This document shows positions 1 to 6,994 of a stretch of 64,000 nt of DNA, one piece after another. A program made the translations under genes and the position numbers. Positions within the stretch are counted from its first letter, which is position 1, and each line of letters opens with the position of its first letter. Under the pieces are notes generated by a model. That model did not search any database and was not told where the DNA came from. It worked only from the letters and a program-made list of their open reading frames with translations. The stretch is taken from positions 20,579 to 84,578 of the forward strand of contig CAMYOC010000042.1 in NCBI GenBank assembly GCA_947259915.1. The letters run 5' to 3'. Source of the stretch: an uncultured Gammaproteobacteria bacterium. GTDB lineage: Bacteria; Pseudomonadota; Gammaproteobacteria; Steroidobacterales; XN24.

Positions 1-1
1 C

Positions 2-211
2 CATGACACCGCCATTCGGCTGATAACAAGAGAAATTGTCTGGTTACAAGACTATCTGGATTCCCCGACATGGCGTAATCGTGACGATGTCATCTACTTC
101 ATCAGAAATGAAATGTTGCATGGAGCAAGAAACTACAACCACTTGTACCGGGTGAGAGTCGACGGCAGCGATCTGAAATACATCCGTCTGGACCTGCCAC
201 GAAACCAATAA
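2..211 (+). CDS. C-terminal end of a TolB/PD40-like beta-propeller protein (partial)
   Basis: An open frame enters from the left edge and stops with TAA at 209-211, giving about 69 residues. The end of the protein reads LYRVRVDGSDLKYIRL, which resembles the last blade of TolB/PD40-type propellers (a 'lyrvdvdGsnl' pattern). That family resemblance is from memory and rests on a short stretch. Codon use is less GC-rich than in most of the window. The start and most of the protein lie outside the window, so the function cannot be set. It is followed by more than 500 bp of repeat-bearing non-coding DNA. Confidence 0.5.
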   Translation, partial: HDTAIRLITREIVWLQDYLDSPTWRNRDDVIYFIRNEMLHGARNYNHLYRVRVDGSDLKYIRLDLPRNQ

Positions 212-242
212 CGGAATAATCGCCTATTCCAATTTACGCTAG

Positions 243-346
243 GGGACAGTGACCATAATTCAGTAACCCGGCGGGCCACAGTCAGGTAATTAGAGTCACT
301 GTCCCGAAATTCACCAGGTAGTTAGAGTCACTGTCCCGAAATTCAC
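243..346. repeat. Short inverted and tandem repeats of REP/Y1-transposase type
   Basis: GGGACAGTGAC at 243-253 is matched in inverted orientation by GTCACTGTCCC at 295-305 and again at 327-337. The second arm sits in a 32-bp unit present twice in tandem (283-314 and 315-346) with one visible difference. Sequences of this kind are often found around REP-associated tyrosine transposases in Gammaproteobacteria (general knowledge). No transposase gene is present here. It is probably a decayed or non-autonomous element. Confidence 0.7.
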
Positions 347-471
347 ACCACTCTTCCTTGTCGGACAACCGGATACGAAAAGTCGAGGGCGATGAGATCG
401 CACAATAACCGGGGTCGAACCGCAGTTATTCGCTCTGCCGCGGCAAGATGAGTCGGAGCTAAGGTGTAGGG

Positions 472-491
472 TCAAAGGTGTCAGGTTTATT
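472..491. repeat. Dispersed 20-mer, copy 1
   Basis: TCAAAGGTGTCAGGTTTATT occurs here and identically at 5599-5618 in the same orientation. Both copies lie in non-coding DNA. It looks like a short end of a dispersed transposase-associated repeat. No element body is recognisable. Confidence 0.6.
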
Positions 492-717
492 AGCCTGCTG
501 CTCCGGACCCCCCCCGGGAGTCACCAGCAGCGTTTTGGTATAGACAATGGGTTAGTGGCTGCCAGCCCTGACTCATCAAATCGTACCACTTGAGCGGCTG
601 ACTCAGAGGGTATCGCAGACCTCATGAGCGAAAAGCACCGCCTGCCTGCGGCACTCTGAGGGACGACGAAATAGTCTCGCTTGAGCGCGTCCGCCCGGGT
701 CGGACATGACTCGTTCG

Positions 718-750
718 TCGGGTCCTCGGCTTCTTGGCCGGGGACCCGAC
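718..750 (-). terminator. Hairpin downstream of the alkyl sulfatase gene
   Basis: GTCGGGTCC at 718-726 pairs with GGACCCGAC at 742-750, and the stem can extend inwards through TCGG/CCGG around an 8-base loop. It lies 25 bp past the stop of the minus-strand sulfatase gene. No T-run follows on either strand, so intrinsic termination is not secure. It could instead be part of the repeat material. Confidence 0.3.
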
Positions 751-774
751 AAAGCGATCCTATACCCCTGCAGG

Positions 775-2829
775 TCAGTCGCCGGTGTAAGGCAGCGGCT
801 CTTGTTCGAAGGCGCTGTCGTCAGGCTTCCTGAGAGGTGCTTTTAGCGTCCCCGGCATGATCTCGAAACCGACCTCGAACTGGATCAGCGTGCTCTTGAC
901 CTGCTCGAGGACCTCACGATTGCCGTCCAGCACCGCCTTGCCGGCGTCGATCTGTTGATCCATCGTGACGGCCCCCATCATTACCGCCTCCAAATCTGTA
1001 CGATCGATGGTCACCGTGAGATCAGGGTTGCTGGCCTGCTGACCCTTGATGTTGGTGAGAACGCCGTTGCTCATCTCGACCACGAATTCCTCGCCGTTGT
1101 CCGGGGTCAGCAGATTGACCGTGAACGCCATGCCGTCGGCTTTGTTGCTGTCCATGCGGATCCCGAGAAAATCCAGGTACAGGTCCGTGGTCATCGCGCG
1201 GATCAGATCCGGGCCGCTGGACTTCGGGCTGGCCCCCTCGGGGATGCCGGAGCGCAGTTCATAGGCTGCCGCCAGGAAGCTGTTACGCACGCTGGGGCTC
1301 TCCTGCTGATAGCCGTACTGTTCAAACGCGTCAGCCAGCAGGTCCTTGGCCGGCTGGTTACCGGGTTCTGCATAGACGAGCTTGTTCAGTATCTCCTGTG
1401 CATGGCGATACTTGCCCTGGTCATACAGTTCCTGAGCCTTGGCCATGATCTTGTCCGAGCCGCCCATCATCTCGACATACAGGGGCGCGGAGTCTTCCGG
1501 CGACAGCGGGATCAGCGTGGTTGGATTCGCGTCCCAATAGCCCAGATAACGGTTGATCACCGCCCGGCTATTGTGTTCCATCGAGCCGTGATACCCACGT
1601 GCGTACCACTGCTGCTGCAGGCTCTTCGGCGGCTGATAGACATTCTGTATCTGGTTGACGGTGACGCCCTGGTTTGCCAGGTGCAGCACCTGGTTATTCA
1701 GATGTCCGTACATGTCGCGTTGTCCGCGCATCACTTCCTGGATACGCGCGTTGCCAAAGCGCGGCCAGCTGTGCGCGCTAAACATGACTTGCGCTTCCTG
1801 GCCATAGCGATACAGCGCCTCGTTGATCTGCTTTGACCACTCCAGGGCGTCGCGCACCAGCGCACCGCGCAATGTGTAGATGTTGTGGATCGTTGCAGAA
1901 ATGTTCTCTGCGGCCCAGAACGCCTGCATATCGGGAAAGTAGGTATTCATCTCTGCCGGCGCCTCGGTCCCCGGCGTGTTCTGGAAGATCATGCGGACGC
2001 CATCGACCGTCATCTCATCGAAGTCGTCCTCGATGATCACGTTGGGCTCGATCAGACCGAGATTACCAGCAGCGACGGTCTTGCCGATCGATTGATCCAC
2101 ATGGCCGTATGGATTGGCCGGCAACAGCACCCCGTACTGGTAGAACAGACGTCGGGTCATCGCATTGCCGGCATACACATTTTCCGCCACGGCATGGTCC
2201 ATGAAACCCACGGGCGCGATGATCTTGACCTTGCCGCTGTCCACATCCGCCTGATCGACCACACCACGCACGCCGCCAAAATGATCGGCATGAGAATGCG
2301 AGTAGACGACCGCAACCACCGGGCGCTCACCGAGCTGCTCATTGACGAACTTGAGCGCGGCGGCAGCGGTTTCCTTGGCGGTGAGCGGGTCGAAAATGAT
2401 CCACCCGGTAGCGCCTCGAATAAAGCTGATGTTTGCCAGGTCAAATCCACGAACCTGATAGATTCCGGGCATCACCTCGTAGAGACCGTAATTCATATTC
2501 AGGATGGCCTGGCGCTGCAGCGAGGGATGGACGCTGTCGAAGTCCTTGCCCTGGAGCAGGAAGTCGTACTTCCCCATATCCCAGGCCACATTGCCTTTTT
2601 CGGCCATGATCTGGGTGTAGTCCGGCGCCGCGATAAAGCCCTTCGATTGCTCCTCGAAATCGCGTTTGTCCGCAAACGGCAAAGTCTTTCTTTGCTGCTG
2701 TTGTTTTTCCACCGTGTATTTCGACGGCAGCTTGCCCTTGGGGCTGAAGTGGCCAGTCTGTGTTTCAGCCAGGCCGGCGGATGACATAGCGAGCATCGCG
2801 GCGATGCCGAGTACGGTCAAAAGCTTCAT
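775..2829 (-). CDS. Secreted alkyl sulfatase, metallo-beta-lactamase fold (SdsA1/BDS1 family)
   Basis: A 684-residue protein predicted to hydrolyse primary alkyl sulfates such as detergent esters, releasing alcohol and sulfate. It begins with a hydrophobic signal peptide (MKLLTVLGIAAMLAMSSAG) and should be periplasmic or secreted. The zinc-binding motif SHSHADHFGG lies near residue 175, in the position of the family HxHxDH motif. The family also has a middle dimerisation region and a C-terminal SCP2-like domain, and the length fits all three. The ATG at 2829 is preferred over an upstream in-frame ATG because GGAG sits six bases before it and the signal peptide starts there. It has no operon partner. 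The released fatty alcohol could feed the alcohol and aldehyde dehydrogenases elsewhere in the window (inference). Confidence 0.92.
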   Translation of the reverse strand: MKLLTVLGIAAMLAMSSAGLAETQTGHFSPKGKLPSKYTVEKQQQQRKTLPFADKRDFEEQSKGFIAAPDYTQIMAEKGNVAWDMGKYDFLLQGKDFDSVHPSLQRQAILNMNYGLYEVMPGIYQVRGFDLANISFIRGATGWIIFDPLTAKETAAAALKFVNEQLGERPVVAVVYSHSHADHFGGVRGVVDQADVDSGKVKIIAPVGFMDHAVAENVYAGNAMTRRLFYQYGVLLPANPYGHVDQSIGKTVAAGNLGLIEPNVIIEDDFDEMTVDGVRMIFQNTPGTEAPAEMNTYFPDMQAFWAAENISATIHNIYTLRGALVRDALEWSKQINEALYRYGQEAQVMFSAHSWPRFGNARIQEVMRGQRDMYGHLNNQVLHLANQGVTVNQIQNVYQPPKSLQQQWYARGYHGSMEHNSRAVINRYLGYWDANPTTLIPLSPEDSAPLYVEMMGGSDKIMAKAQELYDQGKYRHAQEILNKLVYAEPGNQPAKDLLADAFEQYGYQQESPSVRNSFLAAAYELRSGIPEGASPKSSGPDLIRAMTTDLYLDFLGIRMDSNKADGMAFTVNLLTPDNGEEFVVEMSNGVLTNIKGQQASNPDLTVTIDRTDLEAVMMGAVTMDQQIDAGKAVLDGNREVLEQVKSTLIQFEVGFEIMPGTLKAPLRKPDDSAFEQEPLPYTGD

Positions 2830-2883
2830 CTCATTCTCCATGATCGGTGTGGTCCCGGCGGCCAAACCACAGGAACGACAACA

Positions 2884-3072
2884 TTAGAAAATAAACACCC
2901 TACGCACCTTCAATGCTTCGGCACGAAATGGGTAGTGCCCACGCAGCTGGAAGCGCCACAGGTTGCCAGTGACGACGTTGATGCTGACAACGCCTGAAAT
3001 GCTGGCGAGGCGCGGCCAGTCGAGGCTTTTACCGTCCCGACCGAGTGTTATGGAAACACGGCGATCACTCAT
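2884..3072 (-). CDS. Possible small protein, unrecognised
   Basis: A 62-residue frame starting MSDRRVSITLGRDGKSL, with no recognised domain. It lies alone between the alkyl sulfatase and a repeat element. An AT-rich stretch just upstream (3075-3120) could hold a promoter. There is no clear ribosome-binding site. It may be a real small gene or a chance frame. Confidence 0.25.
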   Translation of the reverse strand: MSDRRVSITLGRDGKSLDWPRLASISGVVSINVVTGNLWRFQLRGHYPFRAEALKVRRVFIF

Positions 3073-3196
3073 GCGTCTAATACATTGTTAATACCAATAT
3101 GATACTTTTTTTGCATTAACATCACGCTCAGGCAGCTCAATCATGCCCGAGCCCTCGCCAGCCATCGGCACTTTGGTCAGGCGGCGGCGGTGTGTC

Positions 3197-3461
3197 GGGG
3201 TCGGACCACGTTAACCCTCTGTATTGGTTTGCAATCCCGATTGATTTTGCCGGTCCTCGGCGCTTAAACCCGCGTTTTCAGGCCCCGAAAGACACACCTA
3301 AGGAACTCTGCCGCGACTGTCCTTGGGCGGACCCCCGGAGCGGGTCGAACGCTTCCTTAGAACGCCCTTTTCGGCCCCGAGAAGGACCCTCTAGGGCTCT
3401 GCGATGGGGTTCAGGCGAGAATATATCGAGCCCGGACAGAAGCTTATTGAGGTCCGACCCC
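3197..3461. repeat. ~265 bp element with inverted termini, copy 1
   Basis: The left end GGGGTCGGACC (3197-3207) and right end GGTCCGACCCC (3451-3461) are exact inverted repeats. The internal sequence closely matches 4559-4824 in the same orientation, including the first bases after the left end (ACGTTAACCCTCTG) and the last before the right end (AAGCTTATTGA). There is no transposase inside. It looks like a miniature non-autonomous element. The GGGGTCGGACC end resembles ends seen with REP-associated Y1 transposases (general knowledge). Short frames inside it are not considered genes. Confidence 0.8.
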
Positions 3462-3533
3462 GGACCGCGGCCATGAGTTATCTTGCTATAACCGGCACCT
3501 GGTCCCGGCAACGAGGCTGTGCCACGGCCCGCG

Positions 3534-4358
3534 TCAATCGGGTAGACGCGGCGTGAACGGCAGTACTTCGACTTCACCAGACTCGACGATCACTGCCGAC
3601 GATTCCGGCACCTGCACCCACGCTTCCTTCATTTCGCCGAGTGGTTCGGACACGATGGCGCGGGCATCGCGGGAGAATCGTTCGAGTTCCGGATTGATCT
3701 GTTGCAGCGCCTCCATGCTGGTGCTGTGATACAGGCTTCGAGACTGGTGCTCACTGGAATAGCGGACGGCACAGAGCCGGCTGCCGTCACTCAACCCCAG
3801 TGTCATCTGCAAGGGGAACTCCACGCCATGCCGACGTCCGGCATCCTCGATAAAGCCTGCCATTCGCTCCAATGCCACGAGCGGCTCACGCGTGAGGCCG
3901 TAGGTGAGGGCCAGGTTGAACATCAGCTCGGAGTCGGTGGTGCCCTCGATGCCGAAGAAGAGTTCGGGATCGACCTCGAACATGAGGTCGCGTTTTATGT
4001 GCTCATAACCCCGGATGACGCCATTGTGCACGAACAGCCAGGTGTTCCTGCAGAACGGATGGCAGTTTGTCTGCTGTATGGGCGTACCGGTAGTTGCGCG
4101 CACGTGGGCCAGAAATAGATGCGAGCTGATGTGCTTGGACAAGACAGCGAGATTGCGGTCATTCCACGCCGGTTCGGTCGATTTGTAAATTCCCGGTTCC
4201 GGCTGGTCGCCGTACCAGCCTACGCCGAAACCATCCCCGTTCGTCGTCTCTGCACCCTGTTCGGATGCGAGGCTCTGATCGATAAGAGAGTGCTCGGGCT
4301 TGAGGATCAACTCCTCCATCGGCACACGTGCCCCGACATAGGCTATCCATCTACACAT
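3534..4358 (-). CDS. Class II glutamine amidotransferase (YafJ/EgtC-like)
   Basis: A 274-residue protein with an N-terminal nucleophile Cys directly after the start Met (MCRWIAYVG), as in Ntn-type glutamine amidotransferases. The motifs NGDGFGVGWYG and LAHVRATTG, and the later FVHNGVIRGY, match the glutamine-binding framework of stand-alone YafJ-like enzymes. The acceptor substrate is unknown. EgtC acts in ergothioneine synthesis, but no other egt gene is present, so that role is not supported. The start is fixed by the catalytic Cys2 and by GGAGG nine bases upstream. The gene sits alone between two direct copies of a ~265 bp repeat, so it could be lost by recombination. Confidence 0.88.
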   Translation of the reverse strand: MCRWIAYVGARVPMEELILKPEHSLIDQSLASEQGAETTNGDGFGVGWYGDQPEPGIYKSTEPAWNDRNLAVLSKHISSHLFLAHVRATTGTPIQQTNCHPFCRNTWLFVHNGVIRGYEHIKRDLMFEVDPELFFGIEGTTDSELMFNLALTYGLTREPLVALERMAGFIEDAGRRHGVEFPLQMTLGLSDGSRLCAVRYSSEHQSRSLYHSTSMEALQQINPELERFSRDARAIVSEPLGEMKEAWVQVPESSAVIVESGEVEVLPFTPRLPD

Positions 4359-4558
4359 GACTCAGGTCCTCCGCACGTGAGTACACGGGCTTACGGGTTC
4401 AGTTCCAGCAATTGTCCTGTTAAAGCAGCGCTTCAACACTCTGAGTATAGGAAATTCAAACGCCCTGTCCGGAGCTGGTGACGATGGGGCGTAGGTGCGT
4501 GAGCCGAGCGCTGGCAGGGTTTCTTCGGCGATCCGGCGCGTGTGGGGTCGGGCGTGTC

Positions 4559-4824
4559 GGCGTCGGACCACGTTAACCCTCTGTATTGGTTTGCAACCCC
4601 GATTGATTTTGCCTGCCCTCGACGCTTAAACCCGCGTTTTGAGGCCCCGAAAGACGCATCTAAGGAGCTCTTCCGCGACAGTCCCGGGGCGGGCACGCGG
4701 GAGCGGGTCGACCGCTTCCTTCGACGGCCCTTTTCGGGGCCGAAAAAAGCCCTCTAAGGCTCTGCTATGGCGTTCAGGCGAGAATATATCGAGCCCGGAC
4801 AGAAGCTTATTGAGGTCCGACCCC
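4559..4824. repeat. ~265 bp element with inverted termini, copy 2
   Basis: Homologous along its length to 3197-3461 and in the same orientation. The left end here reads GGCGTCGGACC, one base off the perfect inverted terminus. The right end GGTCCGACCCC (4814-4824) is intact. An internal GGCCCCGAAA is matched inversely by TTTTCGGGGCC, so the transcript would fold. An antiporter gene fragment begins 60 bp beyond it. Confidence 0.8.
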
Positions 4825-4883
4825 GAACCGGCATTTATAATGCACCGCGATATGAAACCCCATCGATTTCGGGAACTCCACTG

Positions 4884-5129
4884 ATGGACCTCGCAACCGT
4901 CGCTATTCTGGGAGGGCTGTTTCTGGCCTACGCGATGGTCTCGGGGCGGCTCGAAGGTACCGTGCTCACTGCGCCGCTGGTATTCGTCGCGTTCGGCTTC
5001 CTGGCCGGGCCGGGCGGCGCCGGGTTGGCAACGATCGACGTCGAACACTCGGTCTCCGCCAGGATTCGCCTGCGATCCTGCGCAGGGAGCGGGGCCGGGT
5101 CGAAGCAGAGGAGAAAGTCCGATGTCTGA
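4884..5129 (+). pseudogene. N-terminal remnant of a cation:proton antiporter
   Basis: The frame opens MDLATVAILGGLFLAYAM and continues RLEGTVLTAPLVFVAFGFL and IDVEH, which is the typical first membrane region of CPA1-type Na+/H+ antiporters. Homology appears to stop near position 5048 after about 55 residues. The frame then runs through an arginine-rich stretch without family character and ends at 5129, inside the next gene. A full antiporter is several hundred residues long, so this is a 5' remnant left by a deletion or insertion. The nearby repeat copy may have been involved (inference). Confidence 0.65.
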
Positions 5130-5565
5130 TACGAATATGCAGGTAGTGCGCCGCCTTCTGGAACAGGTCTGGAGCAAAGGAGATCTTTCTGTCCTGCCAG
5201 AGATCATGGCCACCGATTTCGTGGGTCATGCGGCGCCATACGGGGCCACGCTGCAGGGTATCGAGCAGTATCAGCAGCGCATTGCAGTATTCAAGGGAAT
5301 CTTTCCTGAGATCATATTTACGATCGAGGATCAGTTCGCGTCCGGCGACAAGGTGGCCACCCGCTGGACCGCCCGCGTTCGCGAATCGCTGGACACCGCG
5401 ACCCGGGACCAGGCCACCGGCGAACCGATCAGCGTAAGCGGCATTAGCATCCAGCGCCTGCAGGATGGCAAGGTTGTGGAGAGCTGGGAGAACTGGGATG
5501 CGATGACCGTGCTCGAGTCCTCCGACGCGCCCAATCTGCTTGACAGCCTGTCATTTGGCATCTGA
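5122..5565 (+). CDS. SnoaL-like NTF2-fold protein (ester cyclase family)
   Basis: A 147-residue protein with the SnoaL/NTF2-like pattern: an N-terminal helix (VVRRLLEQVWSKGD), a 'DFVGHAAP' segment, the central VFKGIFPEIIFTIED, and a C-terminal DGKVVESWENWD. Members are small cone-shaped enzymes or binding proteins, and many have no known substrate. GGAG lies upstream at the right distance from the ATG at 5122. The start overlaps the end of the antiporter remnant frame, so it probably gained its present upstream region by rearrangement. It has no pathway partner. Confidence 0.8.
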   Translation: MSDTNMQVVRRLLEQVWSKGDLSVLPEIMATDFVGHAAPYGATLQGIEQYQQRIAVFKGIFPEIIFTIEDQFASGDKVATRWTARVRESLDTATRDQATGEPISVSGISIQRLQDGKVVESWENWDAMTVLESSDAPNLLDSLSFGI

Positions 5566-5598
5566 GGAGCGCCGGGAGAAGACCAAAAAATGGGGTCG

Positions 5599-5618
5599 TC
5601 AAAGGTGTCAGGTTTATT
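5599..5618. repeat. Dispersed 20-mer, copy 2
   Basis: Identical to 472-491 (TCAAAGGTGTCAGGTTTATT), here 33 bp after the stop of the SnoaL-like gene. The rest of the 5566-5790 gap holds a small CCGGGT/ACCCGG palindrome around 5756-5772, without a T-tract after it, and no gene. Confidence 0.6.
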
Positions 5619-5790
5619 TTCCTGCCATCTGGATGTCGCGACTTCCAGTGTATCGGCGTCTGCACGCGTGTCTTCTGCCACGGGCTGACGAGCGTCCGTC
5701 TGGGGGCAGGCTTTTCGGCCTCCGAATCCAGCGCAATTAATCCGGTACTCTAGGCCGGGTTTTTTACCCGGATGGAATAGCGGAAATCCG

Positions 5791-6711
5791 TTGTCGACTG
5801 ATACTCAAGCGCTGCCTCATCAGGAACACGTCGTCCGCGGCATGCTGGCGGCGATGGCGGCGTTTTTCATGTTCACGGTGATGAACGTGTTCGCAAAATT
5901 GCTGAGCGTCAGACACTCGGTGATCGAGATCGCGTTCTACCGCAACCTGATCGCCTGCATGCCGTTTCTGATCATGGTCTTCGTGCTCGGCAAGAGGGAC
6001 ATCCTCGTCATACGCAGCAAGCCGTCGCTAATCGGTCTCCGTGCCGTCCTCGGCGCGATCTCTCTGGTGACGACCTTTGCCGCGTTCTCGCTGATGCCGA
6101 TGGCTGAGACGACGGTGCTGCTGTTTACGTCATCGCTATTCATCCCGGTGCTCGGCGTGATCTTTCTGCGCGAGAGCGTCGGACCCTACCGCTGGGCCGC
6201 GGTCGTGATCGGCTTTACAGGTGTCGTGATCATGGCCAGCCCGGCCGGCCAGGTGAGCGCGCTCGGCATCACGGTGGCGATTGCCGCGGCGCTGATGCAC
6301 GCCACGCTGCAGATCGTGCTGCGTTATCTCGGCCGCCATGAGAGCCCGGAGACCGTCACCTTTTACTTCCTGGTGATCGGCGCGCTGATCACGGCACTGC
6401 CGCTACCGCTGGTTGCGGTGACACCGACCATGGCCGAGGTGCCGTTGCTGTTCGGCGTCGGGCTGTCCGGTGCGCTTGCGCAATGGCTGCTCTCCACCGC
6501 TTTCCGCAACGCGCAGGCGGCCATCGTCACGGTGTTCAATTACAGCGGCATCGTATGGGCCACATTGTTCGGCTGGCTGATCTGGAACGACTGGCCGGTA
6601 CCGACCGTACTGATCGGCGCCAGCGTCGTCATCGCTTCTAACGGCTTGATCATCTGGCGCGAAAGCCGGGCCAGACAAATCACCGGGGCGCGTATCCGCG
6701 CGAAATTCTGA
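5791..6711 (+). CDS. EamA/DMT-family transporter
   Basis: A 306-residue integral membrane protein with about ten hydrophobic segments in two repeats, the layout of the drug/metabolite transporter superfamily. Typical pieces are the early NVFAKLLS helix, the FYRNLIACMPFLIM segment and the LLFTSSLFIPVLGVIFLRE segment in the first half, and a second-half region ending FGWLIWNDWPVPTVLIGA. The substrate is unknown; relatives export amino acids, metabolites or purines. The frame opens with TTG at 5791; the next in-frame ATG is at 5842, just before the first helix, so the start is uncertain. It is transcribed alone. Confidence 0.85.
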   Translation: MSTDTQALPHQEHVVRGMLAAMAAFFMFTVMNVFAKLLSVRHSVIEIAFYRNLIACMPFLIMVFVLGKRDILVIRSKPSLIGLRAVLGAISLVTTFAAFSLMPMAETTVLLFTSSLFIPVLGVIFLRESVGPYRWAAVVIGFTGVVIMASPAGQVSALGITVAIAAALMHATLQIVLRYLGRHESPETVTFYFLVIGALITALPLPLVAVTPTMAEVPLLFGVGLSGALAQWLLSTAFRNAQAAIVTVFNYSGIVWATLFGWLIWNDWPVPTVLIGASVVIASNGLIIWRESRARQITGARIRAKF

Positions 6712-6748
6712 CCCGACGCTGGCCTGAGGCCGCCGATTACCGGGTCGA

Positions 6749-6774
6749 TGGTTCGAGCCCACGCCAGAGGGCCA
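6749..6774 (+). other. tRNA 3'-end-like fragment
   Basis: GGTTCGAGCCC followed by a 7-base acceptor-like strand (CCAGAGG), one base and CCA has the layout of the T-loop to CCA end of a tRNA. No matching 5' acceptor strand, D-arm or anticodon arm exists upstream, and two of the five T-stem pairs fail. It may be the duplicated tRNA end left at an attachment site by a lost element, or coincidence. Confidence 0.25.
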
Positions 6775-6937
6775 GATATCGAAGCCGGCACCGGGGCTCT
6801 CAACAGGTCGCGGCGACGCGGCTGTTTACCTGGCATAAACACCTGCCGTGTCCGGGCACCAGACCGATAAGGCCGAAGAGCCCGGTTCCGGAATGCGCCA
6901 TTGACACAGAAGCCTGCGGCCGCGCGTCCCCGAAACA

Positions 6938-6955
6938 TATAACCAACCGTTAGTT
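6938..6955 (+). promoter_or_regulatory. Possible promoter and operator for the YeeE-like gene
   Basis: TATAAC at 6938-6943 resembles a -10 element, and AACCAACCGTTAGTT at 6941-6955 is an imperfect dyad of the size used by TetR-type repressors. No good -35 is visible. Proposed only from position, upstream of the gene at 6995, and from AT-richness compared with the surroundings. Confidence 0.25.
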
Positions 6956-6994
6956 CGGCATGCGGAAGGAGTATTTCAAACCCCTCGCGACCGA

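Larger units (their letters stand above)
347..774. other. Non-coding stretch with no gene seen
   Basis: No convincing reading frame is present on either strand. It contains a 20-base sequence at 472-491 that recurs at 5599-5618, and an inverted repeat at 718-750 listed separately. The rest shows no recognised feature. It probably belongs to the same repeat-rich, rearranged zone as 243-346. Confidence 0.5.

Noticed and set aside
3192..3577. Short frames inside and beside the first repeat copy, and similar ones in the second
   Set aside because: The frames differ in their ends between copies, and the protein sequence follows the repeat DNA, not a conserved family.
3534..4358. Assignment of the amidotransferase as EgtC of ergothioneine synthesis
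   Set aside because: No egtA, egtB, egtD or egtE homologue lies in the window, and YafJ-like enzymes share the same motifs.
6540..6938. A 132-codon minus-strand frame opposite the end of the EamA gene
   Set aside because: Mostly antisense to the transporter, with no domain or ribosome-binding site.
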